From Rostratula benghalensis (taxonomy: Eukaryota > Chordata > Aves > Charadriiformes > Rostratulidae): a stretch of DNA of 64,000 nt. Position numbers and translations under genes: made by a program. The notes under the pieces are model-generated. The model had not been told where the DNA came from. It worked only from the letters and a program-made list of their open reading frames with translations, and searched no databases. Every line of letters starts with the position of its first letter. The first letter of the stretch is position 1. This document shows positions 50,701 to 61,300 of this stretch, in pieces. The DNA lies in the NCBI GenBank assembly GCA_013399305.1, contig VXAI01000337.1:699384-763383 (forward strand), in the 5' to 3' direction.

Positions 50701-52526
50701 TGGCAGAGAGAGCTGCTCCAGGGATGGGATGACCAGGAGCAGCTGGAACCAGTGGGCACTGCTGCCTCCCACCTGCCTGGCACCCTGCCCCGCACATGGT
50801 AGCCCCTTGGGGGGGCAAGTCCCCCGCACCAGAACCCCTGATGCTACTGGCCATGGGGTGCAGACCACGGGAAGATGGGACTCACCGCCTTGCAGGCTGC
50901 GTTCTTGCAGGTGGTGCCAGCTCTCACCTGGGCAGCTGCCTCCCCTGTGAGACCAACACAGCTTCTTCACCCAAGGCCACGTGACTTGCCCCCTTAACCT
51001 CGCTGCCACCAGCCCCCCGGTTTCCCGGCAGCACCCCACCGCCGAATTTGCCACGTGGAACCCTGCTGCCACCCATCCGCCCGTCACTTGCCTGCACAAC
51101 TGCCCTGGGGTGCCTGCTGCTTGGAGGAGAGGTTCAATCTCTCCAGTGCCTGCTCCAGAGACCTGGATACTTTGATGGGCAGCAGTTGTCTTGGCTCATC
51201 GGAGCTGGGAAACAGCAGCAGCAGAGGCCAAGTGGGTTTGGGGGGTTTTGGGGGTTTTTTTTGCAATGCAAGTGTCATTGTCTCTCCTGAGAAGCAGCAG
51301 GGCAGGACACGTGCAGAAGAAATGGCACAACAGGGTGACACTCTTGGCTGAGCCCGTCTCACCTTGGTCTTTCCCGCTGCATCTTCTCAGCTGATTTTGG
51401 TCCTTGGATGATAAGCTCCTCCACTGCTTTGGGCTTCAGCTTGTCTGAGGTCTCTTCTTGGCTGAAAGACTCAGGGGGCTTCTCCTTGCTGTGAAACCCC
51501 TTTGTGCATCCCTGAGCAGCAGAGGGAAGCCTGATGCTTGCTTTGCCCTCCCTAACCTGGCAGCTGCTCCCAAACCCTGCAAGTTTCTGTGCTCTGGTGG
51601 CTTTTCGTCCTGTGGGGGTGGGCTCTGACCCCGCACCAGGGCAGGGGCTGTACCTGCAGGGATTGCCAGGGACAAGATGGTGTGGCAGCCTCACCAGAGC
51701 CACAGCAGACTGGTCTCAGCTCAGCCTGGCAGCTGACGGGCAGCAAGAGCCTCCCCCATGTCCCCAGGCCTCTGCTGCTCCCTTCCCTCCCCGCCCCAAG
51801 CTTTCAAGGCATTCAGAGCTGTGCTTGGTGCTTGGGGAATTTGTGTTCATCCCAGGGATCCCCGGGGGGGGGAACCTGACCCTTTCCAGCAGCCTTCTCC
51901 GGGAGTGCCCACCCCACACTTTGGGAGCACCCCCCCTGCTTGCAGGCTCCTCGGAAGGAGCAGAGAGGGAATCCCTGACCAGCAGGGGGAAGGGGACAGC
52001 CTGGGCGTGAGATGGGGACAGGGCAGAGCCCGGGGGGCAAGGAGGAGAGGCTGGAGGAGCGTTTTGGCTGTCGGTGTGGCTCACCTTTATGGAGAGGAAC
52101 TCGGAGAAGTCTGTCGTGCGTTTCTTGCAACAAGACCAGCCCTAGCACCGGGGAAGGTGACAAACTGGTCAGGCACGGGCAACCCCACCAGGCACAAAGG
52201 TCCCCCCTCGCAGCTGCCAGACCCACCCAGCTCTGGCCCCACTCACCTTCAGGGCATCGTGGAAGATGGGAACGCCTGGGTGATACAGGCAGGAATCTGA
52301 GAAGGGAAAATTGAGGCAGAACTTTTTCAGGAGGATCAGCCCTGCCCGGGAGCCACCCGTGAGGCCCTGCAGCTCCTGCCCCACAGCCGCCTGCGTGGGG
52401 CTCAGCTCAGCCCTGCCGAGGGCTGGGCAAGCAGCAGGCATTCCCGCTTGCCCCGGGCTTACCCCTGGCGTTGTGATCCGAATCAAACCTCTGCCCGCAG
52501 CCCTTGTTGTAGCACACCGAGGCCAT
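44448..52526 (-). CDS. ITGB1BP2: ITGB1BP2 (melusin), 11 exons, complete
   Basis: Melusin is a striated-muscle protein that binds the integrin beta-1 tail and works with HSP90 as a mechanosensing cochaperone. Eleven exons join in phase to 394 residues (human 347). CHORD I: C5, C10, C24, H27, C42, C43, C59, H64. A poorly conserved linker (65-150) follows. CHORD II: C157, C162, C176, H179, C194, C195, C211, H216. CS domain about 225-310 ([50 protein letters not shown]). Acidic tail about 343-361 ([14 protein letters not shown]). All zinc ligands are present. A further 32 residues follow the point where the human protein ends. CHORDC1 is the close paralogue, but the acidic LSW-E tail and the NONO/TAF1 neighbourhood identify melusin. 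Confidence 0.95.
44784..46688. other. ITGB1BP2 intron 10 with a probable solo LTR
   Basis: 1.9 kb. About 0.6 kb looks like an avian ERV long terminal repeat (see next entry); the remainder has no recognised content. Confidence 0.6.
45543..46161 (+). mobile_element. Probable diverged solo LTR (avian ERV)
   Basis: Begins TGTCCTGGTTTGAGTGAC and ends about ATTATAACA. The middle contains 'acttgacccaagctgccaac' and a later TATT-rich stretch, in the same order as the common neoavian LTRs that start TGTCCTGGTTT. No internal retroviral genes are next to it. Target-site duplication not found, so the borders are approximate. Confidence 0.6.
46689..46751 (-). CDS. ITGB1BP2: ITGB1BP2 exon 10 (CS domain)
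   Basis: 21 codons: [21 protein letters not shown]. Acceptor TTTCAG, donor GTAAGA; phase 0/0. Confidence 0.94.
46903..47345 (-). repeat. CR1 LINE 3' fragment (minus orientation)
   Basis: Starts at the CR1 3' end ('cagggattggaagggacctt') and runs to 'gcatctttggggctctacgc'. Same young-looking subfamily as 12560-12962. Confidence 0.93.
47605..47840 (-). repeat. CR1 LINE 3' fragment (minus orientation)
   Basis: Second, shorter copy of the same subfamily, same orientation, ending at 'cctgtgttccagcttgcaaa'. Its edge is only about 34 bases from the donor of ITGB1BP2 exon 9. Confidence 0.93.
47874..47993 (-). CDS. ITGB1BP2: ITGB1BP2 exon 9 (CS domain start)
   Basis: 40 codons: [20 protein letters not shown] then [20 protein letters not shown]. 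Acceptor CTGCAG, donor GTGAGT. Confidence 0.95.
48670..48832 (+). repeat. CR1 LINE fragment (plus orientation)
   Basis: Contains 'ctcaagtgctgtgttcagtt' and 'ttgaggggctggagcctgtc', a typical part of the CR1 ORF2 end. Truncated on both sides. Confidence 0.85.
49071..49173 (-). CDS. ITGB1BP2: ITGB1BP2 exon 8 (CHORD II end)
   Basis: Encodes [20 protein letters not shown] then [14 protein letters not shown], with the CC pair, Cys and His ligands of CHORD II. Acceptor CCCCAG, donor GTAAGG. Confidence 0.96.
49415..49485 (-). CDS. ITGB1BP2: ITGB1BP2 exon 7 (CHORD II)
   Basis: Encodes [20 protein letters not shown] then FHEG. Acceptor CCACAG, donor GTAAGA; phase 0 in, 2 out. Confidence 0.95.
49592..50170 (-). 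repeat. CR1 LINE 3' fragment (minus orientation)
   Basis: Starts near 'cacagaaccacagaagcaat' (3' end) and continues through 'ttgtcctgtcactgggcaac' and 'tgtaccctctccagcagttc'. A different CR1 subfamily from the two copies at 46.9 and 47.6 kb. Confidence 0.92.
50886..50944 (-). CDS. ITGB1BP2: ITGB1BP2 exon 6 (CHORD II start)
   Basis: 20 codons ending [11 protein letters not shown], with the first two Cys ligands of CHORD II. Acceptor TCACAG, donor GTGAGT. The upstream part (GEAAAQVRA) is not conserved, so the exon start is less certain. Confidence 0.8.
51092..51204 (-). CDS. ITGB1BP2: ITGB1BP2 exon 5 (linker), GC donor
   Basis: Encodes [20 protein letters not shown] then [18 protein letters not shown], aligning with the LPLNISQALEMAL part of human melusin. 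The donor is CAG|GCAAGT (51086-51091), another GC site; it gives the correct phase to exon 6. Confidence 0.83.
51363..51511 (-). CDS. ITGB1BP2: ITGB1BP2 exon 4 (CHORD I end and linker)
   Basis: Encodes [20 protein letters not shown] to KMQRERP(R); the first Cys and His complete CHORD I. Acceptor CTCAG, donor GTGAGA. Confidence 0.93.
52085..52141 (-). CDS. ITGB1BP2: ITGB1BP2 exon 3 (CHORD I)
   Basis: 19 codons: [19 protein letters not shown]. Acceptor GTGCTAG, donor GTGAGC. Confidence 0.96.
52247..52296 (-). CDS. ITGB1BP2: ITGB1BP2 exon 2 (CHORD I)
   Basis: Encodes (D)[16 protein letters not shown]. Acceptor TCTCAG, donor GTGAGT; phase 1 in, 0 out. Confidence 0.96.
52463..52526 (-). CDS. ITGB1BP2: ITGB1BP2 exon 1 (start codon)
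   Basis: Starts [21 protein letters not shown], matching the MSLLCRNKGCGQ start of human melusin. ATG at 52526-52524 in a good context (GCCATGG). Donor GTAAGC. Confidence 0.95.
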
Positions 52527-52714
52527 GGCTCAAGGCACACTTGCGGCGTCCTTCACTCCCCCTCCCAAAATCCTACCAATCTCATCCCTGCCCGTTGTCC
52601 TGCCTCTCCTGCTTCGGTTTCCAGCCCAGACGCCGGGAAGTGGCTTTGCCTATCTTTGGAGGCAGCTGGAGGAGGTGGCTGGTAACCGGAGAGCAGGCTA
52701 AAGATGGAGATAGC

Positions 52715-52990
52715 AGCTCAACAGCTGATGGGGCCTGGCACCCCTGTTATCTCGTGAAGGCATTTCTGTCCTGCCCCCGGCCCCAGCAGAGGGGGTGGCC
52801 GCTGTGGGATGACCCTGCACCCGGGACAGGCAGAGGACCTCCCAGTGCTTGCCCCCCGGCCGGTGTCCAGCAGGAAGGCATCAGCACCACCCTGCAGGTG
52901 ACACTCGACTGGGACACAGGTCCCCCCGTGACCTGTGACTCCGCCTGACCGGCTGCTCTCAGTTTCTCTAGCATTTATAGAAACAGCTGA
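52715..52990 (-). promoter_or_regulatory. ITGB1BP2: Possible muscle-type promoter elements of ITGB1BP2
   Basis: Two CAGCTG E-boxes (52722-52727 and 52984-52989) and a CTATAAATGC motif (about 52968-52977, TATA/MEF2-like) lie 0.2-0.45 kb upstream of the start codon. This fits a striated-muscle gene but such motifs are common by chance. Confidence 0.3.
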
Positions 52991-55290
52991 AAGTTGCCTG
53001 CAGAAGAAGGGGAGATACCACCCGGAGTCCCAGGACAAAACCTGTGCTGATCTCCCCCAGCCCCAAAAGGCATGACCACCTGCCAGACAGCACACCAAAG
53101 CAGCGTGTGTGGCCAAGACATCCTTCAATGCAGAGTCTTGTGCAGTCCAGGGGTGAGATCTGTCCCCTGGGAGGTTGTTCTTGTCAGAAGAGGAGCATAA
53201 AATGTTACATGCCCCACCCTGGACCTAGGAGGGGCTTGCTTGGACTCCCTACTCCCAATTCTGGGACCCAAGGATTTTCCTCAATGAACCAGAAACCCTT
53301 TTGAGATCAAAGATTTTACTTAGCTCCTACAAGCATTTAAAATAAATATTAATTCTTTTTTGGGTTTTTTTGTTGTTCCTGTTTGCAGAACCAGGTGTTT
53401 CCTGGGTGCTGCCCTGACCTGCTGGAGCACACAACACCTGGAGAGTGTTTCTGCTCAGGTTTGCCATAAGTCCTTGGCATTACCAGACAGCCCGAAGGTC
53501 AGGTCCTACAGGCAGCAGCTACCCTGGGAGTCCACCTGGGAGGGGGCACCCACAAGGTCAACCGCAACTGAAGTAACCCCATCAGTGTCTCACGATGTTT
53601 ACTTAACCTCCTTAATCCCCCTAAAGCAGCCTGCAGGATCTGCTGCCACCCTAAGGGGGTCTCCAAACTCCAGTTAGGATGAACCCTTGCCGAAATTCTG
53701 GAGCTCACCAGGCAAGTGACTCCATCATTTCATGATGCCCTGGGTGCTCTACCTTCAGCTTCGGTTCTGCCATCCTCTCCTTGAGACTCCCCAGCCAGCA
53801 GCAACCTCAGGCTTTTCCTGGCTGTCTCTTTAACAAGGAAGATGGTCCTGCTGGAGGGGAGGACACAAATCACCATCATCCTCATCATGCCTCCTTATAC
53901 CTGTGTATAAGTCCACATTCAACCCAAAAGCAAAGAGGGAAACCTGGGGGCACTGGGGAACCATCGCACTAGCATGAGCCATGCGGCTTCAAGTTGATGC
54001 CTCCTTCAAAGGACTGCAGTGCCTCAAGACACAGTCAGTGACCCAGTGGACCCACAGGTGGGTAAAAAACTGCTGCTGGTATCCCCAGCCTCTGGTTAGG
54101 TGGGAGAAATCGCTTGGAACCCAAGAAGCTGGGCACCATTCTGTGTTGAGGAAATGTTTGGTCCCGGGGGCTGAGCAGAGCTATAGGGTTTCGGGTGTCC
54201 TTGTCCTTTCCCCGGGCTGTCAGCAGGGCTGCAGCTGTTGCCATCCCTGTGCCAGTGAGGGTCCAGAGCTCAGGTTTCCTCACACACCCTGAAGAAAATG
54301 CCAAGAGGGTGGTTTGTCTGACCCACACAGCCAGGCTGGTGGCAGGGGGATCAGCAGGTAGCCTGGGGGGGCTGTGGCCGAGCAGAGCCCCTCTCAGTAC
54401 CTGTTCTCTGATGCACCCCTGCAAACGTTGTCAGGGAATGAGGTGGTTCGAAAGACCTACTGGGTCTGAACACAGCAAAGTGACTTACCATAAACTGGGA
54501 AATCCACAGCTCTCAGGGTGAGGGGTGGCTCCCTAGGGAGGACAAGGTGAGGTGGGGAGACAGAGAAGACCTCCAGAGCAACTGCTCAGTTGGCCACCAG
54601 CAGGCTCAAGGTCCTGCCAGAGCTGGAGCTTTAAAAATTATGAAAAAGATGTTCATCAGGAATGAGATTCAGGTGATGGCAAAGAGCCTGCTGGACTGCA
54701 CATCCATCATGCAGCACCCAGTTCGAAGCTGTGCCTTCTGGCAGTCGCATTTGGGCCACAGGGCTGCGTTGGCTGAGTCCAGCCCTCCTTGGGGCAGAGC
54801 TCCAAGTCAGTCAGAAGTCACTACAGGAGCCAACTGAGCAGGACCAGTCACGACCAACACTTTGGAAACAGCTTGCAAGGAGTGGGCCAGCTGAGAATTA
54901 AAAATGAAGTCTCTTTGGTTTTATATGCACTCACTTTGATATCTAACAGAGGTAGAAAAAAAAGGACTAATGGATTCTCAAACCCAACTTAATGTGTTTG
55001 CCCTTGAACTATCAGGGTCAGAGTCAAACAGCCCCCCAGACTCCTGGAGAGAACACGTTGGATGCCTCCAGGGAGAGAAATGCAGCTCATTCCTGGCCCT
55101 TCAGCCAGGGGCAGCTGGAAGGGAGTGCATTTTTAAAGCATGGCGTAGTTCCTCCATAGAAAAGGCTATTAGCAGAAGGAAAAATCCCTGATATACATAC
55201 TACTGCTATGTATGCTACACAAAGCTAGTAGGCAGGATTCATGCCTTAGTTATTTGGGAACTAAGATCTTCCCTAGGAATATGCACTGCA
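52991..55290. other. Intergenic sequence, NONO to ITGB1BP2
   Basis: 2.3 kb with no recognised gene or repeat. Short open frames here have no familiar motif. Confidence 0.6.
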
Positions 55291-55291
55291 C

Positions 55292-55868
55292 AGGGGTTCA
55301 AACCCCCCCTGCCCTGGACAGGGACACCTCCCACCAGCCCAGGTTGCTCCAAGCCCCATCCAACCTGGCCTTGAACCCCTTCAGGGATGGGGCAGCCACA
55401 GCTTCTCTGGGAAACCTGGGCCAGGCTCTCACCACCCTCACAGCAAAGAATTTCTTCCCAACCCCTCATCTAAGTCTTCCCTCTTTCAGTTTAAACCATT
55501 CCCTCTCATCCTATGCCTCCATTCCCTGATCAAGAGTCCCCCCCCAGCTTTCCTGGAGCCCCTTTAGGTAATGGAAAGCTGCTATAACATCTCCTAGAGC
55601 CTTCTCCAGGCTGAACACCCCCAACTCTCTCAGCCTCTCCCCACAGCAGAGGGGCTCCAGCCCTTGCAGCATCTCTGTGGCCTCCTCTGGACCTGCTCCA
55701 AGGAGTCCACATCCTTCCTGCGGTAAGGACTCCAGAGCTTGACACAGGAATCCAGGTGGGGGTCTCCACAGAATGGAGCAGAGGGGCAGAACCTCCCCCT
55801 GGCCCTGCTGGCCACACTGCTTTGATGCAGCCCAGGATGCAGTTGGCTTTCTGGGCTGTCAGCACACA
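55292..55868 (-). repeat. CR1 LINE 3' fragment (minus orientation)
   Basis: Runs from 'ctgccctggacagggacacc' through 'cctctccccacagcagaggg' to 'ttggctttctgggctgtcag'. Same general type as the copy at 23905-24350. Confidence 0.93.
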
Positions 55869-57269
55869 CAGTTACCTCCCAGCATTCATACCACAGTGCA
55901 GTTTCAGTTTTGTCTTCACTGTCACTGGATCTTCAATTCTCACCTTATACCAGTCTTGGCAGATGGACTTTAAGCAGTGTTAGATCCCTCCTTCCCCATG
56001 AATTCACACACTCTGTTATATCCATTTTCCACCAGGGAAAGGCAATCATCAGACCCATCCTTATCTTACACTTGACGAGGACTGAGGCAGCAGCAAGAGT
56101 AGGGCTGAACTTTTGAGTCATTCCTCTAGGGCACTGACTTCTCTTCTGATGGCTCACAAGCACGGCAGCTGAGCAACAGGGCAGAAGAATGAGAGACAAC
56201 ACAGGCACCTGGATGCAGCTTTACAGTTTCCTGTAACATTTTGGAATTAAATTATGTCCTTCCCAAACACCCATGGCATTAGCAAATGTTTGCCAGCCGT
56301 GTCCCTGCCACAAGCACAGATGCATCCTCTCTGCAGGGCAACAGCAAAGCCAATCAGCACTCTCCCTGACTTATTTGAGATTCTGCAATATTTAGCTATC
56401 CCAGAACTGCCAGCTGAAAAACACCCCCAAACTCTTCATACTGTAAGTCACAATCCCCCTGATAATCACCATTAAATACCGTATCACCTCAGCAAGCCAG
56501 CTACTAGTGCTGATACTTTTAAATGCAGGAAGAAAAACAAACAAACAAAAGCAAAAAATACAAAAGCATCAGCTGCAGCCACTCTTCAATACAGTTTCTT
56601 ATTAATCATCCCACTCCAGGCTAATTATAAGCCATCAAGCAATAGGAGTAAACCTATAAAGCCCCTAGAGTGATTATTTCATCTTTTCTAACTTAGGGTG
56701 CCTACAGGCCCAAACCCTACCCTGATTTTTTAAGGTTATTTCCTTGGTAACACTAGGCATCTGAAAATGTTTTCACCTTCCCTGTTGTGTCACAAGGCTG
56801 TAAGGCAGCTACTTACACCCTTCAGCTCTAACTTTTTCTCCCACTTCTTTCCCACTTGAATTTCTTCCTGAGCTTTCCCTCCCTCTGCTCCCTCCTCCCC
56901 GGCCTCAAGAGCTTCAGTGCAAGAACTACTCACAGAAGGCTCCTGTCCCTACAGATTCCCCCTCAAATTCCAGAAAATCTGTCTTGTGTCATCTTGTGTC
57001 TCACTTCCCTGCATCCACAGCCAGGCACAGCCTTGCTGCATCAGGTGCGTCACCTTCTAAGATGTTGAAGGTCTCACCCCAGCACACAGACAAAACCACT
57101 GAGAACTGTTAGAAAAATTCTCAGGGCTTGAACATCCTCTTGATAAAAAGCTATGCAAGAACAACTTGTGCGCCACAACCTGAAGCTTGATTTACTTCCA
57201 TCCGTATGTACACCTTTATACTCAAAAAACCCCCACAAACAACCAGAAGAGACAGGACACCAGATAAAA

Positions 57270-58237
57270 AAGGCTTAAAATCCACTTTAATAATGCATTC
57301 CTGTAACATTCCTCAGACAAACTCTTAACTTGTTAGTGGGACAATTACAGCTCGTGTTCAAACAGTTTACGCTAAATGAAAAAAATCTTGTAGTACTTCT
57401 ACACAAAGAGACAGCAAGGTTAAGATTATACAAACGTTTGTTTCGGTTAAATCTTCAGCATGAGATACAGTATCTTTGTCCGATAGATTGTACTTGACTA
57501 CCAGTAAAAAGAAACAGCAATACAACACATTATCAAAAAAATCCATCCAAACAAAAGCCTCCCAGCCATTCAGGCTGCACACGACTGTCAACTACTTTAA
57601 AGAAACAGATGGTCCAGATAAAAAGAGTAACTACAAGTTAGGAGAAAAAAAAAAAAAAAAAAGAAATAAACAAACATAAAAATCTCCCCCCATACCCCAA
57701 TTCACTACCTGACAGATCATTTGGAGCTACATAAATTTACATAATCATGGGAGCTGCAAAATACCCAGATGCTGCCCTAGTTCTCCAGAGAATTCCCTGT
57801 GCTCTTAAGCAAGGTACACTACACTAAAAAAAAAAATAAAAAAAAATGCCAGAACATACCATAATTTTATCTAGTTTAGCCTCAGGACTCCAGCTGAAAA
57901 TAGGAAACCTGGAATGGTCCGGGCATTATGGTCCTTGCCAGATTTTACCGTTACTGAACAATCCCGGCAGCCTCCCAGAATCCTTTTTTTTTTTTTTTCA
58001 CATTGAAATTATAGGAATGCACCACATGACATTTTTCTACCACCTTTACCAGTCAGACTGCACTCCCCTTGTCCTAGAGTGGCTTTATGAAAACAGGCCC
58101 TAATCAACTATTTTTAATATTCCCCTCCCTCCCCCCTCCCCCTTTCCTCTACACACCCCTCCCCGAGCTGAGCCCTGTGTGGCCTGCAGAGATTCCTTCC
58201 CTCTTTGGGGCATGTGCAGGGGGTTATCTTAATCCCA
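57270..58237 (-). other. NONO: Probable NONO 3' UTR
   Basis: About 1 kb of A/T-rich sequence between the NONO stop codon and the ATTAAA signal, free of CR1. Length is comparable with what I recall for mammalian NONO. Confidence 0.5.
57286..57291 (-). terminator. NONO: Probable NONO poly(A) signal
   Basis: ATTAAA on the minus strand about 0.95 kb after the NONO stop codon, at the edge of a T-rich 3' UTR-like stretch. Confidence 0.5.
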
Positions 58238-58375
58238 TCAGTATCTGCGACGCTTGTTAGGACCAAAGTCTCCCCCTGGATTTCCTCTGTTGAAGGCTGG
58301 GGGGTTCCCTCCCATTGCTCCAAGGCCTTCCATGGCACCGCCTTGGCCAAAGCGATCTGCAGGTGGTGGGGGAGT
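58238..58375 (-). CDS. NONO: NONO terminal coding exon
   Basis: 46 codons with stop: [34 protein letters not shown] and PNKRRRY, TGA at 58238-58240. Acceptor ACTACAAG (A at -3 of AAG). Confidence 0.95.
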   Translation of the reverse strand, partial: TPPPPADRFGQGGAMEGLGAMGGNPPAFNRGNPGGDFGPNKRRRY

Positions 58376-61300
58376 CTTGTAGTGAAGACAGAAGGCAGAA
58401 GAGGCAGGAAGAAAAACAAAGAACAAAGGGCAGTTAAAAGCCATTTGAGTCGACTCAAATCCCACCTGGATTCCACAATTCCAGATGAGCCTGCTACAAA
58501 CCTTCACCCCACCAAAACCATCCCCAAAGCTGGACTCCAGGAGGAATACAGGTTGCATCATCTCACAGACCAATGCCCTGCTGTGGAGCATGTCACTACT
58601 GCAGTCTGGGAAAGGGGAACTTCACTTTTCCACCACATTCCTTCACCCAAACAGAATGCAAATGAGGAGCAGAAGCCTGACACTACAGCCTATAGCAACC
58701 TGCACATACACAATAATAACTCTGCAGTATTAGTCTCGTGCTTCATCACATCCTGTTATTTCCATTCCTTTGGTTCTCCCCTCTTCCAGCTGGGGCCTCT
58801 TCCTCCCAGCAGGAAGGAGACTATCAAAGGACACTTTGGGATGGAAGGTACCTCAGTAGGTCTCTAGCCCAACCTCCTCAAAGTGAAGTTGGCTATGAGG
58901 TCAGAGTAGATTTAGTCACAGCTGCATCCAGGTGGGTCTCGTAAGTGTCCAAGGCTGAAGAATGCACAACTTCTCTGGGCAACCTGTTCCACTGCTTCAG
59001 TGTCCTCGTGGTGGACACAGCACTTCCCCTGGGGAAGGTACTGGAGGCAACTGGTGCCTCTTCCCTTCCCAGCAGACTGGGCCTAAGTGGCTATGTAGAC
59101 AGAGCTGCTTTACACCAGGCTCCTGGTGTTCCTTTCATTCTTTGTCCCCAGGCTTACAGCATCAATAGGTATACAGGCAGTGTGATACACACGTGCACAG
59201 CACAAGTGGTATCACTACTGTAGATGTCCCCATGGCACTGTCTGGCTCTAAAGAACACAGACTCAAACTTCAGTAAAGTTGTTAATGGGGTGGGGTGGTG
59301 AGGGAGAAGGGGGTCCCTGAGTAATCCTGAACTCCTGTAGGGCACATCACAGGGAACAGCACTGCAATCACTCCAAGCAGCTGGAACAAACACATAAAGC
59401 CAGTGCTCCCTGTATGAACAAGAAGTTGGAATACATGGGCCAAGTCACTCCTAAAACCAAGCACATGGCCAGGATAAGTGGTTTCCCATAGTATATGTTC
59501 TATACTACACATATTTCTGGCTATTTGAGAAACAGCTTACTGCTTTTCAGTTAAATGCTACTATTTCATCATATTGATCTGGACTCACCTTGCTTTTCCA
59601 TTCCCCTCTTCATCTTCCCCCTTAATTTCTTTGTGTAGTAACACATTCCCATAACCTCTTCTGCTCCACTGTCCCTACCACTTAGGTACAACAGCTTACA
59701 GCCAAATAAAACTCTTCTTTATGACAAGAAAAAAAAAAAATAGTCTCCACGATGCAGGTCAGGAAGTCCAAGTAGGAAGGTTTGCAGGAAAATTATTTCT
59801 GAGACAAATTGATAGAAATTGCTAATGGAAGATGAACTTGTAGGGCATAGTCAAGAAGATCTTGACCATGACTGCTGTCTGCTACTGCCTGGAAGTGCTG
59901 ACAACTGCGAGGGGATCGATCCTCTTTAGGACAGATGCCACCATAGTCTGTTGTAAAGCTCTGCAGTAAAGTTTAAAACTAAACTAAATTAAGAAAATGC
60001 AAATACCTAGGCATAACCTCCACTGATTCCTTACTCCTATGCAAATTAGCTGAACTCATGTTAGCATACTCATTAATACCATACTCATTTTGCCCTCTCA
60101 GCATAGGAGATAATAATTTTTAACACTGGTGATTTACAGAATATTCCCAAAAACTTGGCTTTATGCTGGTAAGTATCTACTCTCAAACATTCTCATTTAA
60201 CAAAGTGCTTTCCCATTGTGCCATTTCAAAAATAAGCATATATTATTGCTAAGATCCTTTTTTAACAAGTGTTTTAGCACTATCTTGTAAGTAGTTATTA
60301 CACCAATCTCCTGAAAATTGTCAACCAGTCTCAAGGCAAGATTACCAGCAGGAGTTAAGCAACAGGTCTAGGCAGACAAACAAGCTTCAACTTTAGCAGC
60401 ATAGTGCTTAACGATGGAAATAAACCCCAATCTGCATTTCAAAGGGGTGCACAAAAAGTGTATATGGAGATACATTACCATTCCCATAGCTCCATCAGGT
60501 ATCATAGCTCCAGGACCAGTTGCAGGAGGTGCAGCAGCTGGGACGTTGGTACCACCCATAGCTCCTCTGTTGTTCATGCCAATAGTACCTGGAACAGAAA
60601 AGTGAAGAATAGGCCTGGCAGACACAGTAACCTGAGCCACAGAAAACTGGAAAGCTCCCTGCAGCCTGATATTCAGTGACAGAGCCCTGCTCTAGCAACT
60701 AGCTTTTCACTATTAGGTTAAGACAAATTCATCTTGCATGCCCCAGGATTATCTGAAACTACAGGGGGCTCTAACACCATTAACCACCAAGCCCCCATTG
60801 CCTTTTCACTTGCTCTCATACACATGGCCTGAAACTCTTCAGTCAAAATACAAAAGTACAGTAACCCAGATGATTTCTGGAGCTCAAGGTCTAGCTCCAC
60901 ACAACGTACCAGCCTCTGTACCAGCACAAACTTCACACTCCAACAGCAACTGCACCTAAGTTTTTGCCTTACTGTGTCTTTCACAGAGGTGCAGTACTGC
61001 CTCATACCCAAGCTGCGTTCGGTTTCCTCTTACACATACGCTCCCTGTCACTGAACTGGGAGCAGATTACTACTGACTGAGTTTCCAAATAAGAAGCCAA
61101 TAAGATATGACTACTCAAAAAACGTAGAGAGGAGGAAAGGAACATGCATAGGAACAAAGATGGCCACCTCTTACCTCCCATACCCATCTGTCCCATTCGC
61201 ATGTCTGGTGGCTCCCTCTGGAAGAAGAGACACTCATTTCAAATGATAAAAACCCAGGCTTTTAAAAAACCTCATTATACAAACTCAGTGAGTTCTGGGG

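Noticed and set aside
52169..52540. Long continuous open frame through melusin exons 1-2 and their intron
   Set aside because: The intervening sequence is bounded by good splice sites and the frame does not match melusin between the exons.
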